Positions 31,717-40,252 of a DNA stretch of 64,000 nucleotides are shown piece after piece. The first letter of the stretch is position 1, and every line of letters starts with the position of its first letter. The stretch covers positions 11,180 to 75,179 of the forward strand of contig DASYAV010000199.1 of the NCBI GenBank assembly GCA_036501145.1. The letters are read 5' to 3'. Below the pieces are notes generated by a model. It saw nothing but the letters and a program-made list of their open reading frames with translations. It did not search any database and was not told the DNA's origin. The translations under genes and the position numbers were made by a program. The DNA is from PALSA-505 sp036501145 (lineage in GTDB: Bacteria; Actinomycetota; Actinomycetes; Streptosporangiales; Streptosporangiaceae).

Positions 31717-34700
31717 CTACGGGGCGTTGGCGGCACCGGGCGTGGGGTTGCTGGACGTGGTGAAATCGGTGCAGTTGCTGTCGGTGTCGCTGCCGTCAGG
31801 CAGCCGGATGTCGCTGCTGCCGGCGCCACTGGCCGTGCCGGGCGCTGGCGCGAAGCAGCCGTCCTGCCCGGCACCGGAGGTGCCTTGGTACCCCTCGGCG
31901 GCCCACGGGTCGACGAGGCCCCCGTAGTTGAGGCTGTCGGCTACCACGCCCTGGGCGTCACGCAGCACCATGCTGCCCGCGTCGGCGGAGAGGGCGGGGC
32001 CGCCGAACCACTGATCTGGTGCCGGCGTCCCCTGGTAGCCCGCGTTCGGCACCGCGGCGTCGACCACCGGATCATTGACCGCGACGCTGCTGCGCAGGGG
32101 CTGGTTAAGGGTGACGGTGCTGTTCAGTGGCTGCACGGGCGCATTGCTTGAGTGCGGGAAACGTGTCGCCGGGCTGAAGCTGACGCCGGTGCCCGGGTCG
32201 CTGAAGGGCAGGTTGGACGCGTGGTCGAACTTCAGCGGGGCGGTCAGCGTAAGGCCGGTGCCGGTTGCGCCGAGAGTGCCCACTGACGCGACGGTGATGT
32301 CCTCGGTTTTCGCGCCGATGTCGAGCCGGATCCTGTCGCCGGCGGTGATGTTGTCGGTCGAGACGACCTTGATGCTGGTCGCGCCCGCGGGCGCGGCGGC
32401 CGCGAGCAGGTCCTGGGTTCCCGGCGTGCCGACGGCGGTCACCGTGGCCGTCTCGAATGTGCGGCCGTAGCCGAGGGCCAGTTTCTGGCCGACGGTGAAG
32501 CCCGATGTGCTGGTGACGGGCACGCTGGTCGAGCCGGACGGGATGGTGACCGGGCCGTCGGGCAGCGGCTGCCACAGCGGCGTGCTGGGGCTTGGCGGGC
32601 TGATGATTGCCGCGTTCCGGCCGTTTCCCGACGAGTCCACCGCGGTGGCGCCCCCGGTCTCGTCGAACTTGTAGTCCGCGACGTCGCCGGCGCCGGGCTG
32701 CCCCGTGGCCAGGGCAGCGACCTCGGCGGCGGACAGCGCCCGGCTGTAGATGTTGAAGTCGTCGACGGTGGCGTTCAGGTAGGGGTCGGCGGGAAACTGG
32801 GATCGCCCGATCCAGTTCTGGGTGGTGTCACCCAGGTCGGACGGGGTGAGGGTCATGTTGGTGTTGGTGGCCACCGGCTGGCCGTTGACATACAGCGTGC
32901 CGGTGCTGCCGGACAGTGTCACGGTGACCAGCGACCAGGTGTTCAGCGGCAGGGTGGTGGTGTCGTTGAGCTGCTGTTCGTTCCCGTTGCCGCTGGTGGT
33001 GACGGCGAAGCGGAGCGGCCCGCCGCCCGCGCTGAGCGTCAGGAACATGTAGTTGTTCGTGCCGGTGCCGAAGTCGAATATCCGGGACCAGGGGGTGTTC
33101 TGCGACGGGTTGACCCACGCCGAGACGGTGAAATCGTGCAGTCCGCTCACGATGCCGGACGGCAGCGCGGCGTACTCGCCGCTTCCGGACAGCCTGACGG
33201 CGTTGCCGATCTTGCCAGGGACGCGGGGCCCGGTCGCGCCGGAGGTGGTGACGGCGGTGATGGTGCGGGTCTGCGCGGTGGAGCCGGAACCGATCTGCAC
33301 CTGCTGCCCGGCCGCGAGGCCGGCCGAATTACTGACGTTGATGGTCCTATCGCCCGCGCTGGCCGGGGCGGCCAGTCCCGAGCTGGCCAGGCCGAGCAGG
33401 TAGAAGCCGTGGCTCGCCAGCTTCGTCCCGGCCGGGACCCGCACCGTCGAGAAGATGGCCTGCTGGGCCGGGTGCTCGGTCAGGTCCCAGTTCGACAGGT
33501 CGACAGTGCTGCCGCCGGCGTTGTAGAGCTCAATGAACGCGTTGGTCGGGTTGCTGCTGGTGCCGGCGCGGAACTCGTTGATCTTGACCGGGCTGACGTT
33601 CCGCACCTGCTCAGTTGCTGTTGTGCTTTGCCTGCCGCCGTGGGCGGCGTTCGTCCACGCGGCGTTGCCGGTCAGGTCGCCGTTGAAGGGCGCCGGTCCC
33701 GAGGTGACCTTGAAGGTCGCGCTCACGCTCGCGCCGGGCGCGACCGAACCGAATGTTTTCGACGTGCCGGTGCTGCCGGCGACGAAGGAGGTCCACTGCC
33801 TGCTGGGCAGGGAGATGCTCAGCTTCACGCCCACCGCGCGTGACCCCGTGGTGTTCGTGAACGTCACGGTCGAGTCCTGGCTCGAGCCCGGTGTGAACGT
33901 CTGCAGTCCCGGCGGAGTGGCGGTCGCCGAGGCCGGTGTCAGGCTCAGCGCCTGCACGTCGTACCTGGCGGCCACGATGTTGGCCTGCACCTGCTGGTCG
34001 GTGGCGTCCGACGGGTAACCAGCCGTCATCACGCCCTCGTAGAAGGTGCCCTGCGAGCCGTTGCTGTTGTCGCCGCCGTTGCCCAGCACGATGCCGCCCT
34101 GCTTGCGCATCGGGTCATAGGTGGAGTCGACGCGCGGGCCGCTGAACATGGTCGCCAGGGTGCCCTGCTGCGCGTCGCCGCCGAGGGAGGCCCACTGGTG
34201 CGGTTCCCCCTTGGCCACGGCGGTCACGAACCGCGAGGTCATGCTGGGCAGGTTCGGGCAAAGCTTGGACGTGCTGCCCGGGTTGACGCAGCCCACCAGG
34301 TTGTTCTCCTGGTCGGTCATGACCCACGGGCCGGGTGGCGGGCCGTGATACCAGAACGGGGCGTTGCCGTAGTAGGAGGTTTCCATGGTGCCGTCGCCGT
34401 CGTCGCGGCTGTCGATTTCGGCGTTGCCATAGTCGTTGCAGCAACCGTCGTTGAAATGCTGGCCGTCAACGACCCAGTACATGCCTTCCGGCTGGTCTCC
34501 GGTCGCGATGCCGTTGGTGTTGTCGTCGCGCAGGCCCATGCCCGGCTCGATGAACACGCCGTAGACCTTGTGGCCGCTGACCGTGACCGGCGCCATGTCC
34601 GCGAGTGGGAGGTTGTCGTAGCCGCCCATGGCCGGGCCGCTGAACGCGCCCCGGGGCGCCTGGGTGAGGTCGTTGCCATGGCCGGACTGGTCGTAGATCT

Positions 34701-35118
34701 TGGTGATGACGCAGGTCGTGTTGGCGCAGAACGCATCCTGCGCCGCCGCGTCGGCGTAGCCGCCCGGATCCGGGAACGGCTTGGCGCTGGGTGAGACGAC
34801 GCCGATGTTCTTCACCGCGCCGTCCGACAGGCGCATGACCTGGTAGAGCGGGCCGTTGTAGGAGGCGTACAGCGCCCGCGTGGTGCTGTGCGCGGCTACG
34901 CAGGGGGTGCCGCCGGCGGCGTAGATGTCACAGGGACCCTGCGGCCTGGGCGGTGGGACCGGCCGCGCGGGTGCTGCTGCGGCCGTAGCGGAGGCGGCTG
35001 CGGCCGTAGCGGGGGCGGCCGCGGCCGCGGCGGACGTGAGGCCGATCGGCAGGAGCGCGATCGCGATAGTGGCGGCGAGTGCCCTGGAGCGGGTTCGCCG
35101 GAGGGGGATTCTTAGCAT
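31717..35118 (-). CDS. Secreted GH54 alpha-L-arabinofuranosidase with lamin-tail and LamG domains
   Basis: The protein has about 1133 residues. The ATG at 35118 has AGGAG 8 nt upstream, and a signal peptide (LAATIAIALLPIGLTSA) follows. Residues ~60-395 are a GH54 catalytic domain: GPCDIYAAGGTPCVAAHST, then VMTDQENNL with the predicted nucleophile Glu271 and GGDNSNGSQG with the predicted acid Asp350, matching fungal AbfB enzymes. The usual arabinose-binding CBM42 is absent. Instead come an NEW3-like sandwich (~395-505), a lamin-tail start (VKINEFRAG, ~511), a LamG/concanavalin domain (~635-830), beta-rich inserts, and a lamin-tail end (~1050-1133). It releases arabinose from arabinans outside the cell. 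A lac-type operator lies upstream. Confidence 0.88.
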   Translation of the reverse strand: MLRIPLRRTRSRALAATIAIALLPIGLTSAAAAAAPATAAAASATAAAAPARPVPPPRPQGPCDIYAAGGTPCVAAHSTTRALYASYNGPLYQVMRLSDGAVKNIGVVSPSAKPFPDPGGYADAAAQDAFCANTTCVITKIYDQSGHGNDLTQAPRGAFSGPAMGGYDNLPLADMAPVTVSGHKVYGVFIEPGMGLRDDNTNGIATGDQPEGMYWVVDGQHFNDGCCNDYGNAEIDSRDDGDGTMETSYYGNAPFWYHGPPPGPWVMTDQENNLVGCVNPGSTSKLCPNLPSMTSRFVTAVAKGEPHQWASLGGDAQQGTLATMFSGPRVDSTYDPMRKQGGIVLGNGGDNSNGSQGTFYEGVMTAGYPSDATDQQVQANIVAARYDVQALSLTPASATATPPGLQTFTPGSSQDSTVTFTNTTGSRAVGVKLSISLPSRQWTSFVAGSTGTSKTFGSVAPGASVSATFKVTSGPAPFNGDLTGNAAWTNAAHGGRQSTTATEQVRNVSPVKINEFRAGTSSNPTNAFIELYNAGGSTVDLSNWDLTEHPAQQAIFSTVRVPAGTKLASHGFYLLGLASSGLAAPASAGDRTINVSNSAGLAAGQQVQIGSGSTAQTRTITAVTTSGATGPRVPGKIGNAVRLSGSGEYAALPSGIVSGLHDFTVSAWVNPSQNTPWSRIFDFGTGTNNYMFLTLSAGGGPLRFAVTTSGNGNEQQLNDTTTLPLNTWSLVTVTLSGSTGTLYVNGQPVATNTNMTLTPSDLGDTTQNWIGRSQFPADPYLNATVDDFNIYSRALSAAEVAALATGQPGAGDVADYKFDETGGATAVDSSGNGRNAAIISPPSPSTPLWQPLPDGPVTIPSGSTSVPVTSTSGFTVGQKLALGYGRTFETATVTAVGTPGTQDLLAAAAPAGATSIKVVSTDNITAGDRIRLDIGAKTEDITVASVGTLGATGTGLTLTAPLKFDHASNLPFSDPGTGVSFSPATRFPHSSNAPVQPLNSTVTLNQPLRSSVAVNDPVVDAAVPNAGYQGTPAPDQWFGGPALSADAGSMVLRDAQGVVADSLNYGGLVDPWAAEGYQGTSGAGQDGCFAPAPGTASGAGSSDIRLPDGSDTDSNCTDFTTSSNPTPGAANAP

Positions 35119-35229
35119 GCGGACAGCTCCTACGGTCCATCTGCTGACCGAGCCGGGCTCGGCTGGCGGGGAGGCCAGTGATGGTGGGATCACCGCGTTA
35201 ACACGTTTCCGTCAGCGCCCCGCCGAAAT

Positions 35230-35243
35230 TGTTAGCGCTCACA
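35230..35243. promoter_or_regulatory. LacI-type operator (TGTTAGCGCTCACA)
   Basis: A 14-bp near-perfect palindrome with a central GC (one mismatch) lies about 110 nt upstream of the GH54 start. It has the form of LacI/GalR-family operators in actinomycete sugar regulons. No LacI-family gene is in the window, so the repressor would act from elsewhere. A GTTAAC-containing half-site-like element lies at about 35197. Confidence 0.6.
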
Positions 35244-35327
35244 TAGACGAGCCTCAGCCGACCGGACGTACCTGTCAAGAGGGCCGGCGCAACCTTCTGG
35301 CCGCGCCAGGCAGCGGCCCGGCCGGGG

Positions 35328-35763
35328 TCAGACGGCCGGCGGGAAGCGGAAGAGCCGGCCGGGGTCGTAGGCGTGCTTGACCGCCACCAGGCGGGCCAGA
35401 TTGCCGCCGTGATAGGCGGCCGCCCAGGCGTCCAGCCGCGGGTCGGGGAAGTTCGGGTAGACCCGGCCGGATCCGTGCTCGTGCGCGATCGCCCACGAGC
35501 GGTCCACCCAGCCCGGGTCGTCCTCGGCCGCGTGCTCGAGCAGGAACCGCTCGCCGCGGTGGGCGAATGCGGTCGCGTCCGCGGCCACCCGGTTGTACGC
35601 GCCGCCCATGGCGGTGAAGTTCAGCTCGCGCCGCCCGGGTGAGGTCCGGCCGGCCAGCTCGCCGAGCAGTGCGCCGGCCGCGGCGGGCGGCGTCGTAGCC
35701 GGGCGAGACCGGGGTGAGCAGGTCCCCGTCAAGCACCGCGCGGAGCCGGTCGAGATCGTCCAC
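35328..35763 (-). pseudogene. Internally deleted FAD-linked (BBE-type) oxidase
   Basis: The N-terminal 28 codons (VDDLDRLRAVLDGDLLTPVS) match the opening of berberine-bridge-type FAD oxidases. After a frame change near 35690 the sequence continues with their C-terminal end: ELNFTAMGGAYNRVAADATA, then VYPNFPDPRLDAWAAAYHGG and VKHAYDPGRLF. The entire FAD-binding core (about 300 residues) is missing. This is a relic created by internal deletion plus frameshift and is unlikely to be functional. Confidence 0.75.
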
Positions 35764-35847
35764 CGCACCCACGGTAGGCGGCGGGCCGGCGCGGGCCAGC
35801 GACGGGCTGCTACGGTCATCATCCGCACCTACCGGGGAGGACCGCGC

Positions 35848-36609
35848 ATGCCGAGGACCCGCAGGCTGACGAGACTGGCGCTGGCTGGCCCGATGGCCAC
35901 CGTGCTGCTGGCCGGGGCCAGCCCCGTGCTGGCGCACGCGGACACCGGCCCGGGGCCGGCGCACGCCGCCACCGGGCAGACGTACGGCGGCTATGCGCGG
36001 ATCTTCGCCAAGTCGGCTGGCCAGTACTACTCCGGCGGCCAGGTCGCCGGCCAGTGGACGTGGAGCCCGCAAAGCGCCAGCACCAGCGACATCTCCTGGG
36101 GAGATCCCGCCAGCTGGCCGCCGCCGTCGGCCGAGCACTTCATCCGCCGGGGGAACTGGGTCGAGCTCGCCGGGTACTCCGGTGGCCAGGGGCAGCCGGT
36201 GACGGAAGTCCAGCGGGTCACCTCGGACAAGATCGGCAACGCCAGCTGCCATCACATGCGGGCGCTGCCGGGCGACGGGCACCGCGAGTACTACGTCAAG
36301 TGGTCCATCCCGGCCACCGGCTACTGCCTGGACGCGGTGGGAACGATCACCTCCACGGCCAACGGCACGGTCGTGCACTTCGAGCACAAGCAGCAGTGGG
36401 GCCCGCCCCGGCGCTGCTCCAACGCGTACTACACCGGCCGGATGTGCATCACCCAGCACGAGAAGTGGTGGGACGACAACGGCCACGCCTACGGCCTGCA
36501 GCTCGACCGCACCCAGTACATCGCCCGCGGCCTCGGCATGGCGTTCAAGATCCGGCAGACCTACCCCAGCCCGTGGGCCGCGGACGGCCACTCCTACTGG
36601 ACCTGGTAA
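35848..36609 (+). CDS. Secreted protein of unknown function
   Basis: The protein has 253 residues. The ATG at 35848 has a strong GGGGAGG site, and a signal peptide follows (LALAGPMATVLLAGASPVLAHA). The mature part is Trp/Tyr/His-rich with four Cys (NASCHHMRAL, TGYCLDAVGT, RRCSNAYYTGRMCITQHE), probably two disulfides, and looks beta-rich. It may be a small extracellular carbohydrate-binding or hydrolytic protein, but the family was not recognised. It is divergent from the FAD-oxidase relic and near two carbohydrate-active genes. Confidence 0.6.
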   Translation: MPRTRRLTRLALAGPMATVLLAGASPVLAHADTGPGPAHAATGQTYGGYARIFAKSAGQYYSGGQVAGQWTWSPQSASTSDISWGDPASWPPPSAEHFIRRGNWVELAGYSGGQGQPVTEVQRVTSDKIGNASCHHMRALPGDGHREYYVKWSIPATGYCLDAVGTITSTANGTVVHFEHKQQWGPPRRCSNAYYTGRMCITQHEKWWDDNGHAYGLQLDRTQYIARGLGMAFKIRQTYPSPWAADGHSYWTW

Positions 36610-36631
36610 CCGCGCGGTATCTGCTGACCCG

Positions 36632-37648
36632 TCAGCTCCGGCCGGCCGCCGGGCCGGTGGCCGGGCGGGCCCGCAGCCTGAGCCACAGGTACAGCAGGGC
36701 CAGCGGTACGACGAGCCCGCCTATGCCGAAGACGAGGAAGGCGGCGAGACTGTTTATCCGGTCGGCCAGCCAGCCGAAGTTCTGGCCGAAGAAGCCGGTG
36801 ATGAAGGTCAGCGGCAGGAACACGGTCGCCAGCACGGTGAGCTGTTCCATGGTGCTGTTCTGCCGGAGGCTGACGTTGGTCTGCTCGACCGAGATCACCG
36901 CCATGTTGGCCTCCAGCACCGTGCTGAGCAGGTCGCGCTGCGCAGCGACCTCCTCGTTGACCAGCAGCAAGTGATCGTGGACGTCACGCAGGTAGGGCGG
37001 TAGCTCCGGCCCCTTCGTGCCGCGCTCGATCGTGGCGGCCACCGCGAGCAGCGGGTGAACGGCCCGGTAGAAGTCGGTGACCTCGCGGCGCAGCGAGTAG
37101 ATCCGCTCGGTCGGCGCTACCGCCCCGGAGAACACGGTGGCCTCGATCTGGTCGATGTCGTGCTCGAGCCCGGCGACAACGGGCGCGTAATCGTCGGCCA
37201 CCTGGTCCAGGATCGCCCACAGCGCGGACGAGCTGCCGGCGTCCAGCAGCTCGGGCCGGGCTTCCAGCCGCTGCCGGGCGCCGCGCAGCCCGCTGGCCAC
37301 ACCCTGCCGCACGGTGATCACGAAGTTCCTGGCGAGGAAGACGCTGATCTCGCCGAACTCGACCTCCTCGGCCTCGTCGTTGTAGCGCGCGGTGCGCAGG
37401 ATGACGAGCTGGATGTCGTGCCCGTAGCTTTCGATCTTGGGCCGCATGTGGAACGTCTGGGCGTCCTCGACGGCCAGTTCGTGCAGGCCGAAAGTCTCCC
37501 GCACCTGGGCCAGTTCTTCCTCCCCCGGCTCGAACAGCCCCAGCCACACAAAGCCGTCCTGCCCGCATCTGGCCGCCGCCTCCTCCAGCGGCACCGGGCC
37601 TTCACCTTGCCTGCGGCCATCCTGGTAGTGCGCACAGTCGATGATCAT
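36632..37648 (-). CDS. corA: CorA-type divalent cation transporter
   Basis: The protein has about 338 residues. A cytoplasmic alpha/beta domain and a long-helix region (LRREVTDFYRAVHPLLAVAA) lead to two C-terminal helices; the loop motif is GFFGQNFGWL, where classical CorA has YGMNF (GMN). The GQN variant occurs in CorA-like proteins, so Mg2+/Co2+ or Zn2+ transport direction is uncertain. The ATG at 37648 follows AAGGGG. It stands 57 nt from the sugar operon's last gene on the same strand and is probably independent of it. Confidence 0.82.
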   Translation of the reverse strand: MIIDCAHYQDGRRQGEGPVPLEEAAARCGQDGFVWLGLFEPGEEELAQVRETFGLHELAVEDAQTFHMRPKIESYGHDIQLVILRTARYNDEAEEVEFGEISVFLARNFVITVRQGVASGLRGARQRLEARPELLDAGSSSALWAILDQVADDYAPVVAGLEHDIDQIEATVFSGAVAPTERIYSLRREVTDFYRAVHPLLAVAATIERGTKGPELPPYLRDVHDHLLLVNEEVAAQRDLLSTVLEANMAVISVEQTNVSLRQNSTMEQLTVLATVFLPLTFITGFFGQNFGWLADRINSLAAFLVFGIGGLVVPLALLYLWLRLRARPATGPAAGRS

Positions 37649-37705
37649 CTTTGGGCCCCTTGCGTGATCGGAGGGAGCGGGACACCCCATACAAACACGC
37701 CCAGG

Positions 37706-38878
37706 TCAGGCACCGTCGTCAACCGGCAGCGGGTAGATGTCAACGCCGCGCACGACCCGGCTGAGCTCGCCGGAGGGGAACGGGTTGTCCGGGGTGAGGC
37801 CGAGCTCCAGCGAGGCCAGCAAGGCGAACTGCTGGGCGAGAACGGCGTACGGCAGGGCGGCAAGCGAGTCGGGAACGTGGCCGAGATCACCGATCGACCA
37901 GGCCGGCCGTCCGTCGCCGCTGTGCGCGGACACCTCGACGACGTGCTCGTCGCCGAGGGCACGGCGGAGCTCGTCGGCGATGTCCTGGTCGTAGCGCCGG
38001 GAGTAGGGATCGGTGGAGACGAACACGACGCAGAGCGTTCCCTCACCCAGTACCGCCTTCGGCCCGTGCCGGAAGCCGAGCGGGGAATCCCAGTAACTCA
38101 CGATCTGGCCCGCGGTGAGTTCCAGCAGCTTGAGCGCCGCCTCACGGGCCAGGCCGGTGAGCGCGCCGCTGCCGAGATAGACCACCCGGCGGTAACGGCG
38201 CGCGGCGAGCCCGGCCAGCTGGCCGGCCCGCTCGGCGAGCAGCTGTTCGGCGGCCGCCCCCAGCCGGTCCACGTGCCCGCCGCCCGGGCCGTCCGGGTCG
38301 AGGGTCAGCTGCGCGGCCAGCAGCATGCTGGTGAAGCTGGACGTCATGGCGAAGCCGCGGTCGTTGGCCGCGGCAGGCATCAGCACCACGAGCGAGCCGG
38401 TTCGGTCCGCGTGAGCCTTCGCCAGCTGGCCGTGCCGGTTACAGGTGATGACCACGTGCCGGACGGACGACAGCAGCTCGTCGGCGACGGCGGTAGTCGC
38501 GGTGCTCTCCGGGCTGTCGCCCGACCGGGCCAGCGAGACCAGCAGCGTCGGCACGTCCTCGCCGAGGACCTGGCGCGGGCTGGACACGATGTCCGTGGTC
38601 GCGACCGCTTCGACGCGCCGGTGCAGCCGGCCGGTCAGCGCGGGCGCCAGCACCTGACCGGCGAACGCGGACGTGCCGGCGCCGGAGAGGATGACCCGGG
38701 CCCGCTGATCGCTCAGCAGCGGCCGCACGAAGCCGTCCGCTGAGCTGCGGCGTTGCTCGGCCTCACGCGCCACGAGCTGCCAGATCCGCGGCTGCTGGCG
38801 GATCTCGGCGGCCGTGGCCAGGCGGCCGGCTCGCCTGCCATCGGTGGTGCCGGTGCCCGGGCCCTGTTCCTTGGTCAC
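37706..38878 (-). CDS. SIS-domain sugar-phosphate isomerase/deaminase (AgaS-like)
   Basis: The protein has 390 residues with two SIS domains: ARVILSGAGTSAFAGQVLA, LVSLARSGDSPESTATTAVA, and RYRRVVYLGSGALTGLAREA with ELTAGQIVSYWDSPLGFRHG. This fits the AgaS family, which deaminates/isomerises galactosamine 6-phosphate to tagatose 6-phosphate. The GTG overlaps the GH4 stop (GTGA), so it is the last gene of the sugar operon. It suggests the imported compound contains an amino sugar; the kinase that would phosphorylate it is not in the operon. Confidence 0.75.
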   Translation of the reverse strand: MTKEQGPGTGTTDGRRAGRLATAAEIRQQPRIWQLVAREAEQRRSSADGFVRPLLSDQRARVILSGAGTSAFAGQVLAPALTGRLHRRVEAVATTDIVSSPRQVLGEDVPTLLVSLARSGDSPESTATTAVADELLSSVRHVVITCNRHGQLAKAHADRTGSLVVLMPAAANDRGFAMTSSFTSMLLAAQLTLDPDGPGGGHVDRLGAAAEQLLAERAGQLAGLAARRYRRVVYLGSGALTGLAREAALKLLELTAGQIVSYWDSPLGFRHGPKAVLGEGTLCVVFVSTDPYSRRYDQDIADELRRALGDEHVVEVSAHSGDGRPAWSIGDLGHVPDSLAALPYAVLAQQFALLASLELGLTPDNPFPSGELSRVVRGVDIYPLPVDDGA

Positions 38879-40218
38879 GGCATCGATGCCGCGAAGCGGC
38901 TCATGGTGCCGCCGTGGGCGGCTATGGCGTCATCGAGGATCGCCGCGGCGGCTTGCGGGCCGGGCACCAGCGGATCGAGGGCAAGGGCCTGGACGGCCTG
39001 CGCGCGGCTGCCGGAGAGGGCGGCGCGCACGGTCAGTTCCTGCTGCTGCGCGCGTGCCGTCAGCACCGCCGCGATCGCCTCCGGCAGCGGGCCCACGCAA
39101 AGCCCGGTGACCCCGGCGGCGCCGACGACGGCGGGGACCTCGACCACGGCCTCGGGCGGCAGGTTCGGGATCTTCCCCTGGTTGGGCAGGTTGACCGCGA
39201 GCTCGACCATGTCGCGCCCGGTGAGGATCGCGGCGGCGATCGCGACGAGCCGCTCGGCTTCCTGGTTCCCTGTCCCGTCCAGGGGCAGCGTCCCGTCGGC
39301 CTGGCCGTGCAGCCGGTCCCACAGGTCCTGCTTCGCGCCGATGTACTCCATCGTCATGTCGCGGCCGCCCTGCAGGCCCCAGGGCAGGGCATCGCCGTCG
39401 GCGCCGCGCAGGTACCAGCCGAAGAACTCGCCGACGTGCCGGTCACCGGGGGCAGGGTAGCGGCCGAACGTCCGCAGCAGGTCGGCGGATACCGGCAGGT
39501 GCACACCCTCGCGCCGGGTCGATGGCGCGTCCGCCCCGCCCGCGCGCTCGCTGACCAGCGCGTGCAGCCGCGGGTAGAGGTCCTGCGGGCCACGGCGCAG
39601 GTCCAGGAGCCAGCACAGGTGGTTGAGGCCGGCGAAGACGGCGTGCACTTCGTCGCGGGGCACGCCCAGGTCGCTGGCCAGCGCCGTGAGGGTGTGCATG
39701 GTCCCGTGGCAAAGCCCGATCACCCGCACCGGAGTCTGCGACGCGATGGCGCGCACGTTGGGCGTCAGCGGGTTGCTGTAGTTGACCATGAGGGCGCCGG
39801 GTGCGAGTTCGGCCACGTCCCTGGCGATCGCGACAAGCTCGGGCACGTGCCGCAGCGCCCGCAGCACACCGCCTGGCCCCACGCTGTCGCCCACGGTCTG
39901 TGCGACACCGTGCCGGGCCGGCACCTCGACGTCGTGCAGCCAGCCCGCCGCCGCGCCGACCGCGATCGTCGTGGCCACGAACCTCGCGCCGGCCAGCGCC
40001 GCACGCCGGTCGGTGTGCGGGACGAAGTTCAGGTCAGCGCCACGCTCCTTCGCGATCCGGCGGCCAAGCCGGGCCATGGTGCCGGCCGCCTCGGCTGACA
40101 GATCCACCAGGTGGATGGTCCAGCCGGCAAAGATCGGCGAGGAGGCCAGATCGGCCATCAGCCCGGGGGTGAACACCGTGCTGCCGGCACCGATGAGCAC
40201 GAACGAGTTCTGTGGCAC
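38875..40218 (-). CDS. Family 4 glycoside hydrolase (NAD/Mn-dependent)
   Basis: The protein has 447 residues. FVLIGAGSTVFTPGLMADLA is the NAD-binding loop; VNYSNPLTPN, GLCHGTMHTLTAL (metal-ligand Cys) and VFAGLNHLCWLLD (metal-ligand His) are GH4 signatures. GH4 enzymes cleave alpha- or beta-glycosides (6-phospho-glucosides, galactosides, glucuronides) through a redox mechanism in the cytosol. Import here is by ABC transporter, so the substrate is probably not phosphorylated on entry, which favours an alpha-galactosidase- or glucuronidase-like member. The GTG has AAGGAG 5 nt upstream. Confidence 0.88.
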   Translation of the reverse strand: MPQNSFVLIGAGSTVFTPGLMADLASSPIFAGWTIHLVDLSAEAAGTMARLGRRIAKERGADLNFVPHTDRRAALAGARFVATTIAVGAAAGWLHDVEVPARHGVAQTVGDSVGPGGVLRALRHVPELVAIARDVAELAPGALMVNYSNPLTPNVRAIASQTPVRVIGLCHGTMHTLTALASDLGVPRDEVHAVFAGLNHLCWLLDLRRGPQDLYPRLHALVSERAGGADAPSTRREGVHLPVSADLLRTFGRYPAPGDRHVGEFFGWYLRGADGDALPWGLQGGRDMTMEYIGAKQDLWDRLHGQADGTLPLDGTGNQEAERLVAIAAAILTGRDMVELAVNLPNQGKIPNLPPEAVVEVPAVVGAAGVTGLCVGPLPEAIAAVLTARAQQQELTVRAALSGSRAQAVQALALDPLVPGPQAAAAILDDAIAAHGGTMSRFAASMP

Positions 40219-40252
40219 ATTGCTCCTTCGCGGGATGCTGGAGGCGGCGCGG

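Noticed and set aside
35764..36591. N-terminal part of a 438-codon minus-strand frame
   Set aside because: Antisense of the secreted protein at 35848; only the part inside 35328-35763 shows real homology (FAD-oxidase relic).
37055..38743. 562-codon plus-strand open frame
   Set aside because: Spans CorA and SIS genes antisense; composition typical of shadow frames.
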